Below, in pieces: positions 11,061 through 24,232 of a stretch of DNA of 64,000 nt (position 1 is its first letter; each line of letters begins with the position of its first letter). The DNA lies in assembly GCA_019925795.1 (NCBI GenBank), contig CM034300.1, positions 69,047,021 through 69,111,020 on the forward strand, in the 5' to 3' direction. A program made the translations under genes and the position numbers. The stretch is from Dendrobium chrysotoxum. Its lineage: Eukaryota > Streptophyta > Magnoliopsida > Asparagales > Orchidaceae. The notes under the pieces were generated by a model. It saw only the letters and a program-made list of their open reading frames with translations, did no database searches and was not told the origin of the DNA.

Positions 11061-12859
11061 CTAGCTTGAATCTTGATCCAGCCTTCTCTCAGGCACAAAT
11101 CTTATCAAATCAATAAAATCATTCAATTGATTATTATTGATTTGGGTAATTTAAATCCAATCATTCAAAGTCAAATTCTAATTCAAATCCAGAAATTCAG
11201 ACCCAAATCTAAGGTTCAACGGCCCTGTCTTGAAAGCCTTTTCTAGTGAACTTTCAAACACTCAAAAACCCAGTCAAATGACCTCTGATTCAGAGTCTAT
11301 CAATTGTAAATTGATATGACATGCCTCTAGAGGCAACCCTCCAAATTTGAGCTCATTTTGATGTCTCTAACCCCAGAAATTGGATTGACATCCAAAGGCT
11401 GTAAAACCTTCAAATATTTATAGTCTATGCCACTGGACTTGTCATCTAGTAGATTTTGACCTTGGAGCTTTCTACAAAGCCTCCAATCACTTTCAGACCC
11501 TTGATTATCACTTATTAAACATTAAACTATATTTTTTTGGACTCACTTTGACTCCCAGTTGACTAGAGATCAAAATGACCAAAATATCCCTTGGGGGTAT
11601 GAACAGTCACCTTGGAATAAACGAGCTCTAAATTGAATGCAATCACTTCCAGCAAGTTTCAAATGTTAAACCAAATCCTTTGAATCCATTTCTAGACCCT
11701 AGGTCAACTTGGTTGACCAAGTCAACCAGGGTTGACTCAAATGGCCTTTTAAGGGCCCAATAGGCCCATTTGACCTAAATAACCTATTTAAACCCTGGAA
11801 ACACCTCTACTAGACCTCATTCATCATTTCAAATATGCTAAGCCCAAACCCTAGCCCTGGGTCAACCTGGTTGACCAAGTCAACCTAGGTTGACCAGTTC
11901 AAACCCTTAAGCATCTCCATTTTGAATCAAGTCTTATATGCATTCAAAACTCCTTCAAGTTTCTTTGATCAGTTCCCCTAGTGATTTAAACTTGACTATA
12001 AAGCCTGATCCAATCATCAGTTGGCTTGGTAAACCATACCCATATCTGGTCAAATCCAGTCAACATGAGATCCATCTATCACATATAGTCAAATCTTATT
12101 CAAGCAAACTCTTAAATCCTCAACGTCACTCAGTGATATATTTTGAATTCATTCATACTTAGCTTGAATCACACCAACGTGAATTTGCTTAAGTTAACAT
12201 TTTAAACTTAGTCAAATCTCCACATCTTAGTCAATTAAATGGCTTCTTAAATCAAACCTTAACAAACTCTTAATCTTATTCCATTTAATATGTTTGAATA
12301 TATTAAAGCTCATTACAAGCCAAATCAAACTTACTTTGACCAAGTCAACTTATGAAGACATGGTCAAAGTCATTTAAGCTCTCATCTCTTTACTTGAACT
12401 CCAACCTTTAAACCTTAAACCCCTTTTAACTCATTCAACCATCACTCAAACACGCTCCCTTACCACCTTAGCAGCTTAGTTGATTGGTTGACCAGTCAAC
12501 AAAGTCTTCAAAAGGATTGAGGAGGTTTAAGTGGTCAAACCCGATCAAATTGCTTTTTAAACTCATTTCCCTCTAATCTAAACCCTTCCAGCTGTTAAGA
12601 ACCTGCTCTAGAACCTTCATAGGACTCTCCTCAGCCTTTAGATCAAGATAAAATGTCCATGATCAATTCCATGTGCTCTTAAGGATAAAACTGACTTTAC
12701 ACGTTACCCGTCCTTGTGTACTTCAGTCCTCCTGCTCCTAACAACCCCTGGAGACGTGGGGGACATCCTAGCACCAAGACAAAATAATCACAGCCATCCA
12801 AATAGCTTGGGGATGTTTGAATAGGGTAAAACCCTCATTTGAGGGTTCATTCGAACATT
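11061..12859. other. Non-coding segment rich in TTGACC/GGTCAA palindromes
   Basis: No gene is recognised; a 74-codon frame at 11938-12162 has no domain. The segment holds many TTGAC and GTCAA words. Two near-identical palindromic clusters occur around 11702-11736 and 11867-11900 (core GGTTGACCAAGTCAACC), with weaker ones near 12339 and 12482. TTGAC(C/T) is the core of the WRKY-bound W-box, so the segment could act as a regulatory region, but this is inference. An inverted repeat AACCCTCA...TGAGGGTT lies at about 12830-12847, just before the CT-rich start of the following GC-rich island. Confidence 0.4.
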
Positions 12860-13640
12860 AGCTCTCTCTCACTTACTTGCCTCTCTCAAACCTTGCCTCC
12901 AGTTCCTTTGAGTTCCCCAGACATCTCCAAACATCTCCCAACCAAAACTCCACCGTTAACAGCCCGCCGGCGGTGATCTTCAAAGTGAACAAAGCCTTGA
13001 TTCCGTCCAACTCAGATACCAGTCGATCCGGAGCATTCCGAACAAGGGTTTCTTCAGTAAACTTGAGCTTGGACAAACTACAATTTCAGAGAGCCATTAC
13101 GCGGTTCAAACTATTCTTTATTGAGGTAAAAATCTCAAACCCTAGGTAGAATCACTTAGGTTAATTTAGCTTTTCATAAAGCGCTTTTTAAACCATAAAA
13201 CTTTATCCACATAACTTGTGTTTATTCAGGCTCTTTGTGTTTAAAATTCAATTCAAATTGATTAATTTGTTTGAGAGAACGAATCAAAAAATGGGTTCTA
13301 AGGCTTTAGTTCAGCTATTTACCCCTTATACGTGTTTTGGACCATTGATCAACGGTTCAGATGTGGCTGTTTCGCGGTCTTAGCTAACCGCTGATCTAAT
13401 CCCGCGGCCAGCTCTTACAATCGGCTACATCCAAGTCATTCGTTTCATAACGCGGGCAATCCAACGGGCGCGACAGGTCCGCCGACGTGGATTAGTGAAG
13501 CGTGTGGGTCCCGCTGCCTAATTTGATCATAAGGCAATGATTACGCGGCAGCATAATCACTGCCAATGATTGCCGCCGTCGCGCGGTATTGAATGGGCGA
13601 ACCAGTGGACGCCACGTGGCCATCCCGCCGTAGGCCGAAT
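12860..13640. other. GC-rich island with a 90-codon open frame
   Basis: After a CT-rich stretch (about 12862-12900) there is a 90-codon ATG frame at 12877-13149 (+), rich in Ser, Phe and Arg, matching no family I recognise. From about 13320 to 13640 the composition turns GC-rich, with CGCGG words and a CCACGTGGCC (G-box like) site near 13612. A CT-rich start followed by a short frame and a GC-rich stretch would fit the transcribed part of a long LTR, or a plant promoter and leader. I see no evidence for a working gene. Confidence 0.3.
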
Positions 13641-16600
13641 TTTATTTTATTTGTTTTTTTTAAACCACAATTTAGAATTATTTTAAATTCAAATTTCAAA
13701 AAAATATATATTAAAAATTATTTTAAAATTATATATATATATATATTTCCAAATAGTTAAATATTTTAATTTAAAATTTAAAACTTAATTTGTTTTAAAT
13801 AATTTAGATAATTTAAAATATTTGATTGTTTAATTGATATTCAATTAAATATTTTTTATTAAATATTTTTAAAAATTAAAAAATTTTATTTTGAAATAAT
13901 TTTAAACAATCAGAAAATTAGTTTTAATATTTAATTTTAAATTAAATTAAATTTAAGAAATATTTATATTTCATATAAGTTTCAATTAATTAAATGTTTA
14001 ACTATTTAACTAATATTTAATTAAGATCAAATTAAAATAATCTAAAAAAATTACATAAGATAATTTTAAATAACTTAAAATTCCAGAAAAGTAATTAAAA
14101 CTTAATTTAATTTAATTTAAAATTATTTTGAATATTAATTAATATTTTAATTAATTTAAATAGTTCAATTAACTTAAAATTACAAAAAATCAATATAAAT
14201 TCAATTTAACTCATAAAAATACATGCAATACTTTAAAATTCTCAGAAAATTGAAAATTCTAATTTAAAATCATTTTCAAATTTAAAAATTTAATTAATTT
14301 CAAATAATTTTAATTATTCAATTGTTTTAATATTTAACTAATACTTAAATAAACATTAAATTAAATATTTTAATATTTAAAAATTTTACTTTCGAATTAT
14401 TTTAAGGTAACCAAAAGGATCTCTAAAAAAAAAATCTTAAATCATTTTGATAATATTTTTAACTATTTAATTTTTTTTAAAACAAAAAAAACTTATATTT
14501 TATATATAGGTTTATATTTTTGTACATATATTTTAAAGCTATTTTAAAATTATATGTATTTAAATTTTTAATTTTGAGGGATCCATTGAAAATTTAAACA
14601 TGGATTAAGCTTGATTGAATAGAATTAGTGGGGATGTTTAGTGGACAATCATATCTTGATTGTTCACTAATCTTATCTTTATTACATGTCTTATGTTAAT
14701 TCATGCATGCTTCAGATGCACACACCACCTAGATTTAAGGCTCTCCTAGACTTAGGAATTGTCTGTGTTTGTGCATGTTTATGTTTATGTTAACTCAAGG
14801 GTTTAGTGACTTTGATTTGAACCCATTTGAACTTAGTGACATCATTAAGGACAATAATTAAGGACTCATTTAGAGAACTTAGAAAAATTTTCAATAATTA
14901 GGATAGACATCCTATCAACTTGAACTTTAAACGTTTAAACATAGTGACATTCTCTACCTTAGAAAAAATTTTCAGAAAATTTTGAAGTCATTAAGCCTTT
15001 TAATTAACTAGATTAAATTTAAACCCTTAATTAAGCAATAGAACTTCTAAAAATTCTAATAAATCAAATTTAATCCCAAGAAATACATATAATACCTCTA
15101 ACTGGCCAGAATTCAAATCCTAATTAATGAAAATTAAAACTATTTCAATTTGACATCTAATTTAAGTTTAATTCAATTTTAATTAAAAATTAATATTTAA
15201 TCAATTTAACTAATTAAAAATAATTAAAAATTCTAAAATTCTCTCAAACACTTGATAATCACTCCTTAGATCATTCCTGATCTTTGGAGGTGATTTCAAA
15301 AAGTTTGGAGATCATTTGAACTCAAATCATTAAAGCACCCTTACTTAAATAATTTTAAAAATTCAGTAAATTATCAAAACTTCAAAAATTTATAACTAAT
15401 TCAAATAAACTCCAAATTAAGAAAACTCAAAGGCATTCAACTCATATTAAGGTCTAATATTAATAAAAAATATCAAACTATTAGAAATCAAACAAATTTG
15501 AAAAAGTCAACTTTTGGTCAAACTTAGTTCAAAATTAAGTCAAAACTTCAAACCTTCATAATAAAATATAGAAAAATCTAAATTCAGCATACTTATAGTC
15601 TAACTGATCATATTAAGGTCTAATATTTTATAAAAATATTAACTTTCTAGAATTTATGCTTAATCAAAATATCAACTTTTGACCTCTTAATTAAATCATT
15701 AAAATAATCCAGAATATTCCAAAAATTTAATAAATCTTTTAAAATTCTAGAAAATATCAACTTAACATTAAAACCAGTAACCAATCAATTTGAATAAAAT
15801 TTATCAACTCTCAAATTCTTAATCAATTAAAACACTTAACTATATGATTATCATTGGATAACCCAAGCCTACGAGATTATTAACTTAGCCCCAAGGAAGG
15901 TGAAATAAATTTCACGATCTCTGTGTAAAACAAAGGTGGTAATCAATAATCCTTTAAAATATATTTTAAAATTAATTTAAAATCATTAATACTTAAACTC
16001 AAACATAAACCCTTTAAGCCTTTCAACCAACCAAAACATCAAACAATTTCAATCAATTACCCTACTTAGAACATATCAAACCCACACAGCCTATCTCACA
16101 TATTTTAGATGATTTACTAGGATAATCAACTCTAATCTTAGGCTAGGTCAGTGTTTACTTTTATGTTGTGTGCCATATTTTTGAGCTTTTTCTACATGTT
16201 GTTCCCTAGTAGTAGAATTGATTGATTATCTATTTATTTATTGGGCTCTGTGTTGTGATTGATTATGCGTTAGATCTATCCTTAGGTTAGAGATGATTTG
16301 TGCTAATTCAATCTTATGTAGGTGGCCATACTCGTACAGAGCAATTAAAATAAATGGGGCAATAAAATTAAAGTTTTGAAATTAACATGTTTTATGCAGG
16401 TGTTAAGCATGCTAAGGCCCCCTTTAAATTAAAAGTGGATGGTTAAGTGTGGCTGTGATTTAAGTATGTAAAATTTGATTAATATTAACTGCTTGAGATT
16501 AATTATAACTGCTTTGGATGTCAAATATAATTAGTGATTATTAAGATAACCATGCAGGATCGAGTCTAGATTTTCATTTTTTATTAATGTAATTTAATTT

Positions 16601-17900
16601 AAGTTTGAGTTATAAATGTTTAAAGTGATTTGAGAATGGGATGTTTAAACATCTAATTTAGAATCCAAAGAGGAAGGGACATCCCTTAGGGGAAAGTTCC
16701 TCTCCATTTGGAGATCCAAATTTGGATGATTTCAAAATATCCAAAGAGAAAAGATAATACGCTTACCCAGGAGAAGTTTCTTTTCATTTGGATATTCAGA
16801 CCCGACGATCTAAGGAGTTCCAAGATGACGAAGAAGTGAAGAACGAGAAGACCCATCCATTCTCAAAGTCACTTAGGTTTTAGGAATAGAATCCATGTTG
16901 TAATCAGTGGTACCTGTCCACTTTACTTTTCCTGTAGACCCTGGATTGTACAATTAAGTGGCACTTGCCACATGGACTTTCAGTTTGAACTTTAAATTTA
17001 ATTAATTTGATTATTTAATTGATTTGATTGTTATGTTGATTGCGATATTAGGATTGCATACTTTTAGTAGTTTTTTGACACTTTTGCATGTCGATCTTTA
17101 TTTTAGCCTGGAATGCGATCGAAGGCTCGTGAGGATATGTTTAAAACTATTTCTATTTAAATAAAATTAAAATATTTAAGCTCAGATAGAAACTCAAACA
17201 TCTTAAGAAGTAAGTCTGGGACCGCCGGGGGTTTTTCATAAGCATACTTGTTGCACTTTCTTTTCCTTTGCTAGGCACCTCCCCACTTGCAGGTTCTGGC
17301 AGACCACGTGGCCTATGAGGGTGCAATTCTGTTAAGGGGATCTATGCATCCTTAGGATAAAACCTATTTTTTAAGCCTGATTTTAAAATTGCTTCATTCT
17401 GATTTAAGCATTTTAATCGAGTCAACTAGCATGCATCGCATTAGCAACAAATTAAAATTTTAATCTAAATCTTTAATTATATTTTAGTTTAAGCATTTCA
17501 CCCAACATAAGTCAAAGGGATTAATTTGGAATCTGCTCTAGATGTTGACCTCATCTCCTTAAACTAATCTTAAATAAAGTCCCTAATCACTCTTTCATAA
17601 AAGACCTGATTCATGATTTTGAAGCACTTAGGTGGTTTAGCTGGCTCCCCAATCTAGGTCGGGGTAAGTCCAGATTTATATTACATTAGCTAGGATCCGG
17701 GTCACTGATTTTCAGTACCCATTTTAGACTTAGGTTCTTAGGCAGATTTTCAATCTTAAGACCTCAACCTTCGGGAATTTAATTCCCACTTTCTAATAAA
17801 ATTGATCACTCAAATATTAAATCTCCTTCCATCAAATTCAAGCCCAACACTTAGAATAGGCTGGGGTATTTCTGAAGTAATTCAGAATCTCAAAACACCT
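13641..17900. other. Extremely AT-rich non-coding block
   Basis: No gene is visible in 4.2 kb. From 13641 to about 15830 the sequence is almost entirely A and T, built of AATTTAA/TTTAAAT words. A 13-bp hairpin occurs near 14638-14669 (TAGTGGACAATCA and TGATTGTTCACTA). A more balanced stretch at about 17200-17350 (CTGGGACCGCCGGGGG, a CCACGTGGCC site) resembles ordinary LTR or leader DNA, but no partner copy is in the window. Confidence 0.45.
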
Positions 17901-20900
17901 TCTACCCTTCTTCCTTTGACTCCAAAAATAAGTGTTCAACCTTGAACCAATCCTTTTTGAATTTCTAATCCTTACCTCCTTTGAGATAGAACTTTGAATT
18001 CTTTAAATAAAATTTATATCGCTATTTTAATCGAGAGTATTTATAGGAAAATTTTTTGTTTTTCTATGATGTAATTAACTATGAGGGCTTACGCTCGTAG
18101 GAGATTTAGAAACCCAGACCAGATTTCAAAATCAAATTTTTTAAAACTTCAATTAACTTTCTTTGGGAAATTCAAAAGTTGACAATCATTATCATCATTT
18201 TCAAATGATCAATAACAGACGATATCCTCTTTCCTCGGGAAGATATATCGAACTATTATCGTAACTTTAATTATGAAATTAATGTTCTCTTTACTAGATA
18301 ATTATAATCAAACATTGGATTAAACATTATTTTGATCCATTGGAATCATATATTATTTCTCCTTGAGTTTGACTACGATAATCAGGGTAAATCCAAAGAT
18401 TTGTAATCTGAACCTATTATGAAATGATATGTTCACCTTTCGAGATGATATATTATTCATAATAAGTGTTTGATTTTAAAATTAAAATTCTAGAAATTTC
18501 AAGTCTCCCAAAGAAAATTAATCCCCTTTCAAACCATATTATTTTTTCAATCAAAAAGAACCTAGTTTAATGAAATGCAATGAGACTTAGATCTTTCAAC
18601 TCGCTAAAGGTTTAAGAAGGTCCAACTTTCTGGACCCTATTGTCAGTTAAACTTAGCCTAATATTTTAAAATCATGATTTGGATATCTATGCAATATAAG
18701 ATGGGTATGTTATTATTATTTATGTTTTGGAATTATGGGATGACATCTAAAAAATTCCTTAGCGGCCATGAACTTATGTATGGTCGTTATGCGCCTAAAA
18801 CTGAATATAATTTAATTTTAATTTTTTGATTAGTTTATAATGTAATGCAGGCCAGTTGACCATACAAAGAAAATTAGAATGATTTGAAATTTTAAAAAGA
18901 GGCTTAGAAAATAATTTTTTTCTTAAAAGAGTAGGCCTCTCCTGAGAGAGCTATACGCTAATAAGTAAGGTGGTCTACTTGAACTTGTAGGCAGAGAGGC
19001 GCCTAACTAAAGAGAAGAAATAATATGTTTATTAGATTTCAGACAAACTCAAGTTTATTTCTAACCGGTCATCTTTTAATGTTATTTAATTCTAAATTTT
19101 ATTGGTTATGAGCATAACAAATTTTCGTAAAATGCTAACTAGACTCTAATTCTAGGATTTCCTATAAGCAAGCATGCAAGTGTCTGTAGCACACAAAATT
19201 TAAATTTTGTACAAAATCAGGAAGTTCTAATGTGTATAAATCACAATATTCTTATATTGATTATTTTATTCCCTAACTAAAAGTTTTATTTCAGTTTTGG
19301 TCAAAGTTGTAATCAGGTGGCTTTTATTTTAATTTTGCGGTTTAAGTTTTCAATTAATGGCTCAATATTTATCATACAGTAAGACATAAAGTATGGCATG
19401 AAACACAAGGAAATAAATACAAGCAGCATAAAAGAAGAATACATATCTTAACCTAAAAGGTCAAAGGCTCGTGGCCTATAAAATGTCTAGTGTGTGCTAG
19501 ATCATGCAGGTGATAAATGCTTTTAGTTTATATGATTCAAATTTAATTTTACATTTGTTTAATTTTTATCCATGGGTGGTTTCATTCAAATTTTAGCATT
19601 TTAACGGTTTTTTATTTAGCTTTTAAATGGCTTATAAAGGAAGTTTGTTTTTACCTAATATTACTCCACTTGATATAGACTATTGTTCGTTATAATTTTA
19701 TGAGTTTATAGATATTTATTTCATAATTTTTTGATTTTTGTTGGATTTTTAATGAATATTATAATTTCTGATTCAATTAGGAAATTTATTTAATTTAAGG
19801 GTGTAGATGAAATGTTAATTGATTTATTTAGCTAGGTTATTATTTTTTATGATTTTATGTATTTATTAAAACTTATTTGGAACTTTTTTTAATTTTATTG
19901 AATTTTAGTTAATTTCCTAATGTCTAAGCCTTTCACTTAATATTATTCCATTTAGCTTTAATTTGTTAATTTTATTGTGTTAAGCTTAGTTTTTTTTTTA
20001 TTTAGTTCAATTTTAATGTGTATTTTTAACTTGGATTCATTTAATTTAATAATTTATTTTATTTTGGCAATGATTTTTAATGTAGTTGAATTAAATTAGT
20101 TTGGTTTTTATTTTATTTAATCATGCTTTAAGTTTGTTTTATTTGATTTAATTATCCTTCTTTAACCTTAATGTATATGGCTTAGATTTACAGATTCTTA
20201 TGTATAACTTAATTTCAATGATGAATTTTAACTTGATTTTGAATTGAGCAATTTAATTTTAACTTAATTGAAATTTGTATGTGTAAATTAGATTTGTATA
20301 GCTTTATAATTGATTTGATTTTAGGGAGCATTTTAATGTGACTTTGAATTAAATTAATTTGGTTTACTTATAGAATGAAATTTGATCTTGATTATTTTAT
20401 TAAATATGTTTGAATTGATTTATTCCTCATTGATGATTTTGTGATCATTTTAACTTCTGGAATGATTGACATGGGTCAGATGAACTAAGAGTCAGAATGG
20501 GTAAACAGTCGAAGGGTAGAGACTAATAATGTCACAGTCAAGATCATATAGTTCTATCACCCGGGTATGTCAGTACCTTTAATCTATTTAGTTGAGTGGC
20601 AACCAGAGAATCCTTATTAGCAATCATGGGTTACCTCATTCAAGAGGACCTCGTAGATAACAGACGAAAAGAGTGCTCCAATATGTATGGTGAACCTATG
20701 TCTAAGTTATCTATCATCATAGGGTGTCAACCCTATTCTTGTTTATAGGTTTCAATTGAATTTACTTGTGTGTCATGTCTAACTTTATTATGAAATGAGT
20801 TACAAATATGATTATTAAATTTTGTACTGCTCAAATGTGCTTGACTTTGATTTGATATCTGGCTTAGATTTATTGTATAAGTGGGTTTAATTTAATGTAG

Positions 20901-21050
20901 TTAGCTTGTGGCTTAGGCCTATTTTAATTGTTATATTGATCCGTGCTTCATTTGAATTTTTGTTTAAAGATTGAAGTGGCATATGGATTACTAATGATGC
21001 ATTATTAGCTTGACTTCAAGAGAGTCTAATCAACACGTTTATGAATCGAC
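17901..21050. other. AT-rich non-coding DNA, no gene recognised
   Basis: No open frame longer than 60 codons and no recognised repeat family. Together with the preceding segments this makes more than 11 kb without a gene. It could be one large degenerate retrotransposon-derived insertion, but no LTR pair or target-site duplication could be recognised. Confidence 0.4.
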
Positions 21051-21053
21051 TAA

Positions 21054-21150
21054 GGTTTTGTTTGGGATGGCTTTCTTACTGCTTCTTAAAGCATTTTTGT
21101 ACTAAAAAGCTGCTTTAAGAAGCTATAAGAAAGTCATCTCAAAAAAAGCT
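21054..21150. mobile_element. Tourist-like MITE copy 1 (97 bp)
   Basis: Small inverted-repeat element flanked by the 3-bp duplication TAA (21051-21053 and 21151-21153). The left arm reads GGTTTTGTTTGGGATGGCTT with CTTACTGCTTCTTAAAGC. The right arm is its complement, so the element folds into a hairpin. The terminus and the TTA/TAA target duplication point to PIF/Harbinger (Tourist) MITEs. Related copies are at 25834, 27039, 41566, 41723, 42383, 53536 and 59982. Confidence 0.75.
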
Positions 21151-21329
21151 TAAATCAATTTATAACATTTAGTTTAAATCTTATTATGACTATAATGTTT
21201 AAGTCTCTTTATAATTTTATGTCAAATTTGATTTTAAAGTGAGTTAGCATTTGTTAATTGTACATATTTAATTTTGATTTCCATGAATAAATTTTGATAT
21301 GAATGATTTACATGAAAATCTAAGAAAGA

Positions 21330-22245
21330 AAAAAAAAATCACAAGATGTAGCTCAATTCAAATGGTTCGACTAGGTAAGCATTGGTTAAGATTTGCTCGT
21401 TTTCCAAATTAGCAAAGTCGAGATTATAAGAGTATGAGTTGTTAGTTTGGATTTCTGTGAGAGAAATAAAATCGATGGCCAAAGGGTGGTGATCCAATAT
21501 AGCTGGTTTAATGGTAATGATTCAACATTGGTAGTCCGATGGCAGTAAACTGATGGTGTATATTAGGCTACAGTGATGGATGGGTGATAGTAGTCGGACA
21601 ATGGTGATTAGGCGATAATATTTTGGCAATAGTGTTAGGCAACTATGGCTCAATGATAATAGTTAGATAATGACAACCTAAAAGTAATAGCCGAGTAATA
21701 ATGATCTAATGGTGGAGGCTAAGTGATAGGAATTCGACAACAATGGTTTGATGATGGAAATAATTTGATGGTGATGCTTTAATGGTGGTAGTCCAATAAT
21801 TATGGTTTAATGATAGTGATATGATGACAATGGTTAGAGGTTGGTGGTCAGTTGACAAGAATCTAACGGTGGAGATTGTGTGGCTATGGTCCAATTACAA
21901 TGGTCTGTAGGTGGTGGTTAGACAATAATGGTCAAGTGGCAACAATTCAATGATGGCGAACAAACGATGATATCTGAGTGTTGACAACTTGATGATGACA
22001 ATCAGGAGGCCTAATGCTGGTGGTCGAGAGGTGGCTCGATGAAAGCGATCGACAGTGGTCGAGCTCAACCAGATTATTTTTAGTTTAGATGGGTTCGTAA
22101 TGTCTAAACGTTCTTTTTTATTTGAAGTTTCTTGAACTTGAAGTTCAATGATCCAGATTTAATTAAAAAAAAAATTATTGTAGTTATATAAATCAAGATT
22201 CATATTTGATTAATTGAATATTTTATAAAATGATTTATTTATTAC
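21330..22245 (-). repeat. Decayed LTR related to the Tat element (copy R1)
   Basis: Minus-strand LTR relic. The low-coordinate part (21340-21470) resembles the U5 end of other relics in this window, with AAATTAG and GATTATAAGAG words in the same order as at 60700-60790. At 21480-22060 there is a degenerate tract of GGTGGTNNNNGATGGTG/ACAATGGT words. At 22080-22240 there are words matching the U3 start (GTTCAATGATCC, CAAGATTCATATTTG). The promoter segment seems deleted between tract and U3. The open frame at 21706-21894 lies inside the tract and is not a gene. Confidence 0.5.
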
Positions 22246-22728
22246 AAACATAATTTTAAAAAATAATTTTAAATTTTATCATGTGGCTCGCATCGTGATT
22301 ACCATTCGAATTAAGCTTCGATCTAAACTCTTAACCCAATTATTTTTTATGCCAAGTTCAAGTTGACGTAGAAATCTCCGAAAACCGAAAATTGACTTGA
22401 AATTGACCTGATTATTATTCGGGCATAAATTAAATGTTTGAAGCTCTAATTAAATGAGTCATGTTGATAAAAAAGGAAAAAAAATCTAGCTGTATAAATA
22501 ATAATAAATAAAAGGCATGGGTCCACCCCTTTGCAGTCCAACCCGTGTATATCTCAATGAATAAAATTGGACATTTGATTTAATAAGCATAGAGGGTCAG
22601 ACGACCCCATAGCCCAATAAATGTGCAACCACTTTACTCTAAGCACAAAAAAGCCCTTGTCAATGAATGGCTGAACGCATAATTAAAATGTTGAAAAGAA
22701 ACATATATATGTATTTAAATATTCAGAT

Positions 22729-22730
<2 letters not shown>
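22246..22730. other. AT-rich intergenic DNA
   Basis: No gene or recognised element between the LTR relic and the TA microsatellite. Confidence 0.4.

Positions 22731-22806
<76 letters not shown>
22731..22806. repeat. (TA)n microsatellite
   Basis: About 75 bases of uninterrupted TA dinucleotides, a likely site of length polymorphism. Confidence 0.95.
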
Positions 22807-22810
<4 letters not shown>

Positions 22811-23402
22811 TTAAACTAAGAGTTTATACTAAGAGTCTTATTGAGATGACCATAAATTTTTATAAAGATGGTTGTAAAGCTATCGTGAGAAAAGTATTTT
22901 TTTTTTAAAGTTGCTGTAAAATATAACTTTGTAGCACATAAATTTTAAAAACAACGAAAAAGATAGCCAAGCAGGAATTGTAGTTGTGGTCTGAAGAGCA
23001 AAGCAATAAGAAGATGTTGCAACTCAGGAATTAAGATTGTGATTTTTTTTATGATAATAAAATATTATCTTTCTCATTTTATTGCTTCTCCTAGTATATA
23101 TTGGATATGTCTATTTATTTTGTGAGTACTAACATTTCAGGAAAATCATATACTACTCATGACTGCTGAAAACTTCAAGACAAGTTAGAATAGGATTTCA
23201 AGTAATAGAGTCTGTACATCTCTATTTTCTATTTCTTGAGTCTGAGCAAGTATGATTGTAATTGGGTAACCATGCACACACATAGGAGGAGAGTTAAAAT
23301 TTAAATTTTTAAAACTAATTATATTGTACGATATCTAATCGTACTGTACGATTTGACTTAGATTTCCTCCAAATGCTATTACTCAAATCTGGACTTGAAT
23401 TT

Positions 23403-23690
23403 TCTTAACTGTTTGTACTGTACGTTGTCAAGTCGTACAAACGACCAACATAGTACGAAATTGGGTTCGTACCAGACGAACACTGATTTTTTGAACTGTT
23501 TGTACAATACGACATACATGCGTATAGACGACTGACAGAGTATGAAATTGGGTTCGTATCAGATGAGCACGCTGATTTTTTTAAAATTGTTCGTACAGTA
23601 CGATATGCATTCATACAGAAGACTAACAGTGCACGAAATTGGGTTTGTACCAGATCATACCAGACGAAGCCCTATTTTTGAACTGTTTGT
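23403..23690. repeat. ~90-bp tandem repeats in the copia LTR
   Basis: Three and a half units of about 90 bases, each with an AACTGTTTGTAC start, a GTACGATATGCAT-like variable centre and a conserved GAAATTGGGTTCGTACCAGA end. They sit upstream of the TATA box, the position of LTR enhancer repeats. The units also contain palindromic TCGTACAGTACGA words, which recur at 23696-23745. The short open frames here are by-products of the repeat. Confidence 0.75.
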
Positions 23691-23793
23691 ACGTGACGAT
23701 CCACGATCGTACAGTATGATCCACGATCGTACAGTACGATCATAAGTCGGTTCACTTGAATTTTTTAATTTTTTATAGTTTTTCATGTGTTTT

Positions 23794-23803
23794 CTATATA
23801 AGG
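23794..23803 (+). promoter_or_regulatory. TATA box of the copia LTR
   Basis: CTATATAAGG lies about 45 bases upstream of a leader rich in GAGAGTGAG words, as expected for the U3/R boundary of a plant LTR. Confidence 0.5.
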
Positions 23804-24039
23804 AGCCCTAAAAACTATCACACAAGACCTTTGCTGCGAATTTCTCTTAAGAGTGACCATTGAGTATGAGAGTTTGGGAGAAATTGTGAGAGTGAAGTGT
23901 GAGAGATCAAGTGAGAGGGAGTTGTGAGGAATTCATAAGGTTGCCCAAAGTGAGGATCTCTTTATCTTCTTCAAGTTTCTGCTCATCTCCGTTGGAGGCT
24001 CTTAAGAAAAGATTTTCAACATTGTGTCGAGATTTTTTG

Positions 24040-24232
24040 CCTTCACCAGGAGGGTGAAAAGGATGTCTAGGTTCTTTACCTTCACAGGAGGGTGAAAAAG
24101 GATGACTAGTTTCTCTCCCTTCACCAGGAGGGTGAAAAATGATGACAGTTCTCTGTCTTCATCAGGAGAGTAAAAAAGGATGACGGTTCTCTGCCTTCAC
24201 CAGGAGGGTGAAAAAAGACGACGATTCTCTGC
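24040..24232. repeat. ~38-bp tandem repeats in the copia LTR leader
   Basis: Five consecutive units of 37-39 bases with consensus CTTCACCAGGAGGGTGAAAA, then GGATGACNGTTCTCTGC. Each unit contains the inverted pair TTCACC...GGTGAA, so each RNA unit can fold into a small hairpin. The array lies downstream of the TATA box, in the transcribed part of the LTR. Confidence 0.85.

Noticed and set aside
12877..13149. A 90-codon ATG frame in GC-rich DNA as a host gene
   Set aside because: No domain, no sign of constraint, and it overlaps another frame of 67 codons on the opposite strand; kept only as part of the island description.
10159..17560. TGTTGACCTCAT at 10159 and again near 17548 as starts of an LTR pair
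   Set aside because: The similarity stops after 12 bases; the following sequences are unrelated.
23405..23745. Frames with repeated 'NPISY' and 'YSTNS' words that look like a repeat protein
   Set aside because: They only translate the ~90-bp tandem repeats in the copia LTR, on both strands.
24040..24232. Regularly spaced 38-bp repeats that could suggest a CRISPR array
   Set aside because: The units are contiguous with no unique spacers, and lie in a plant copia LTR.
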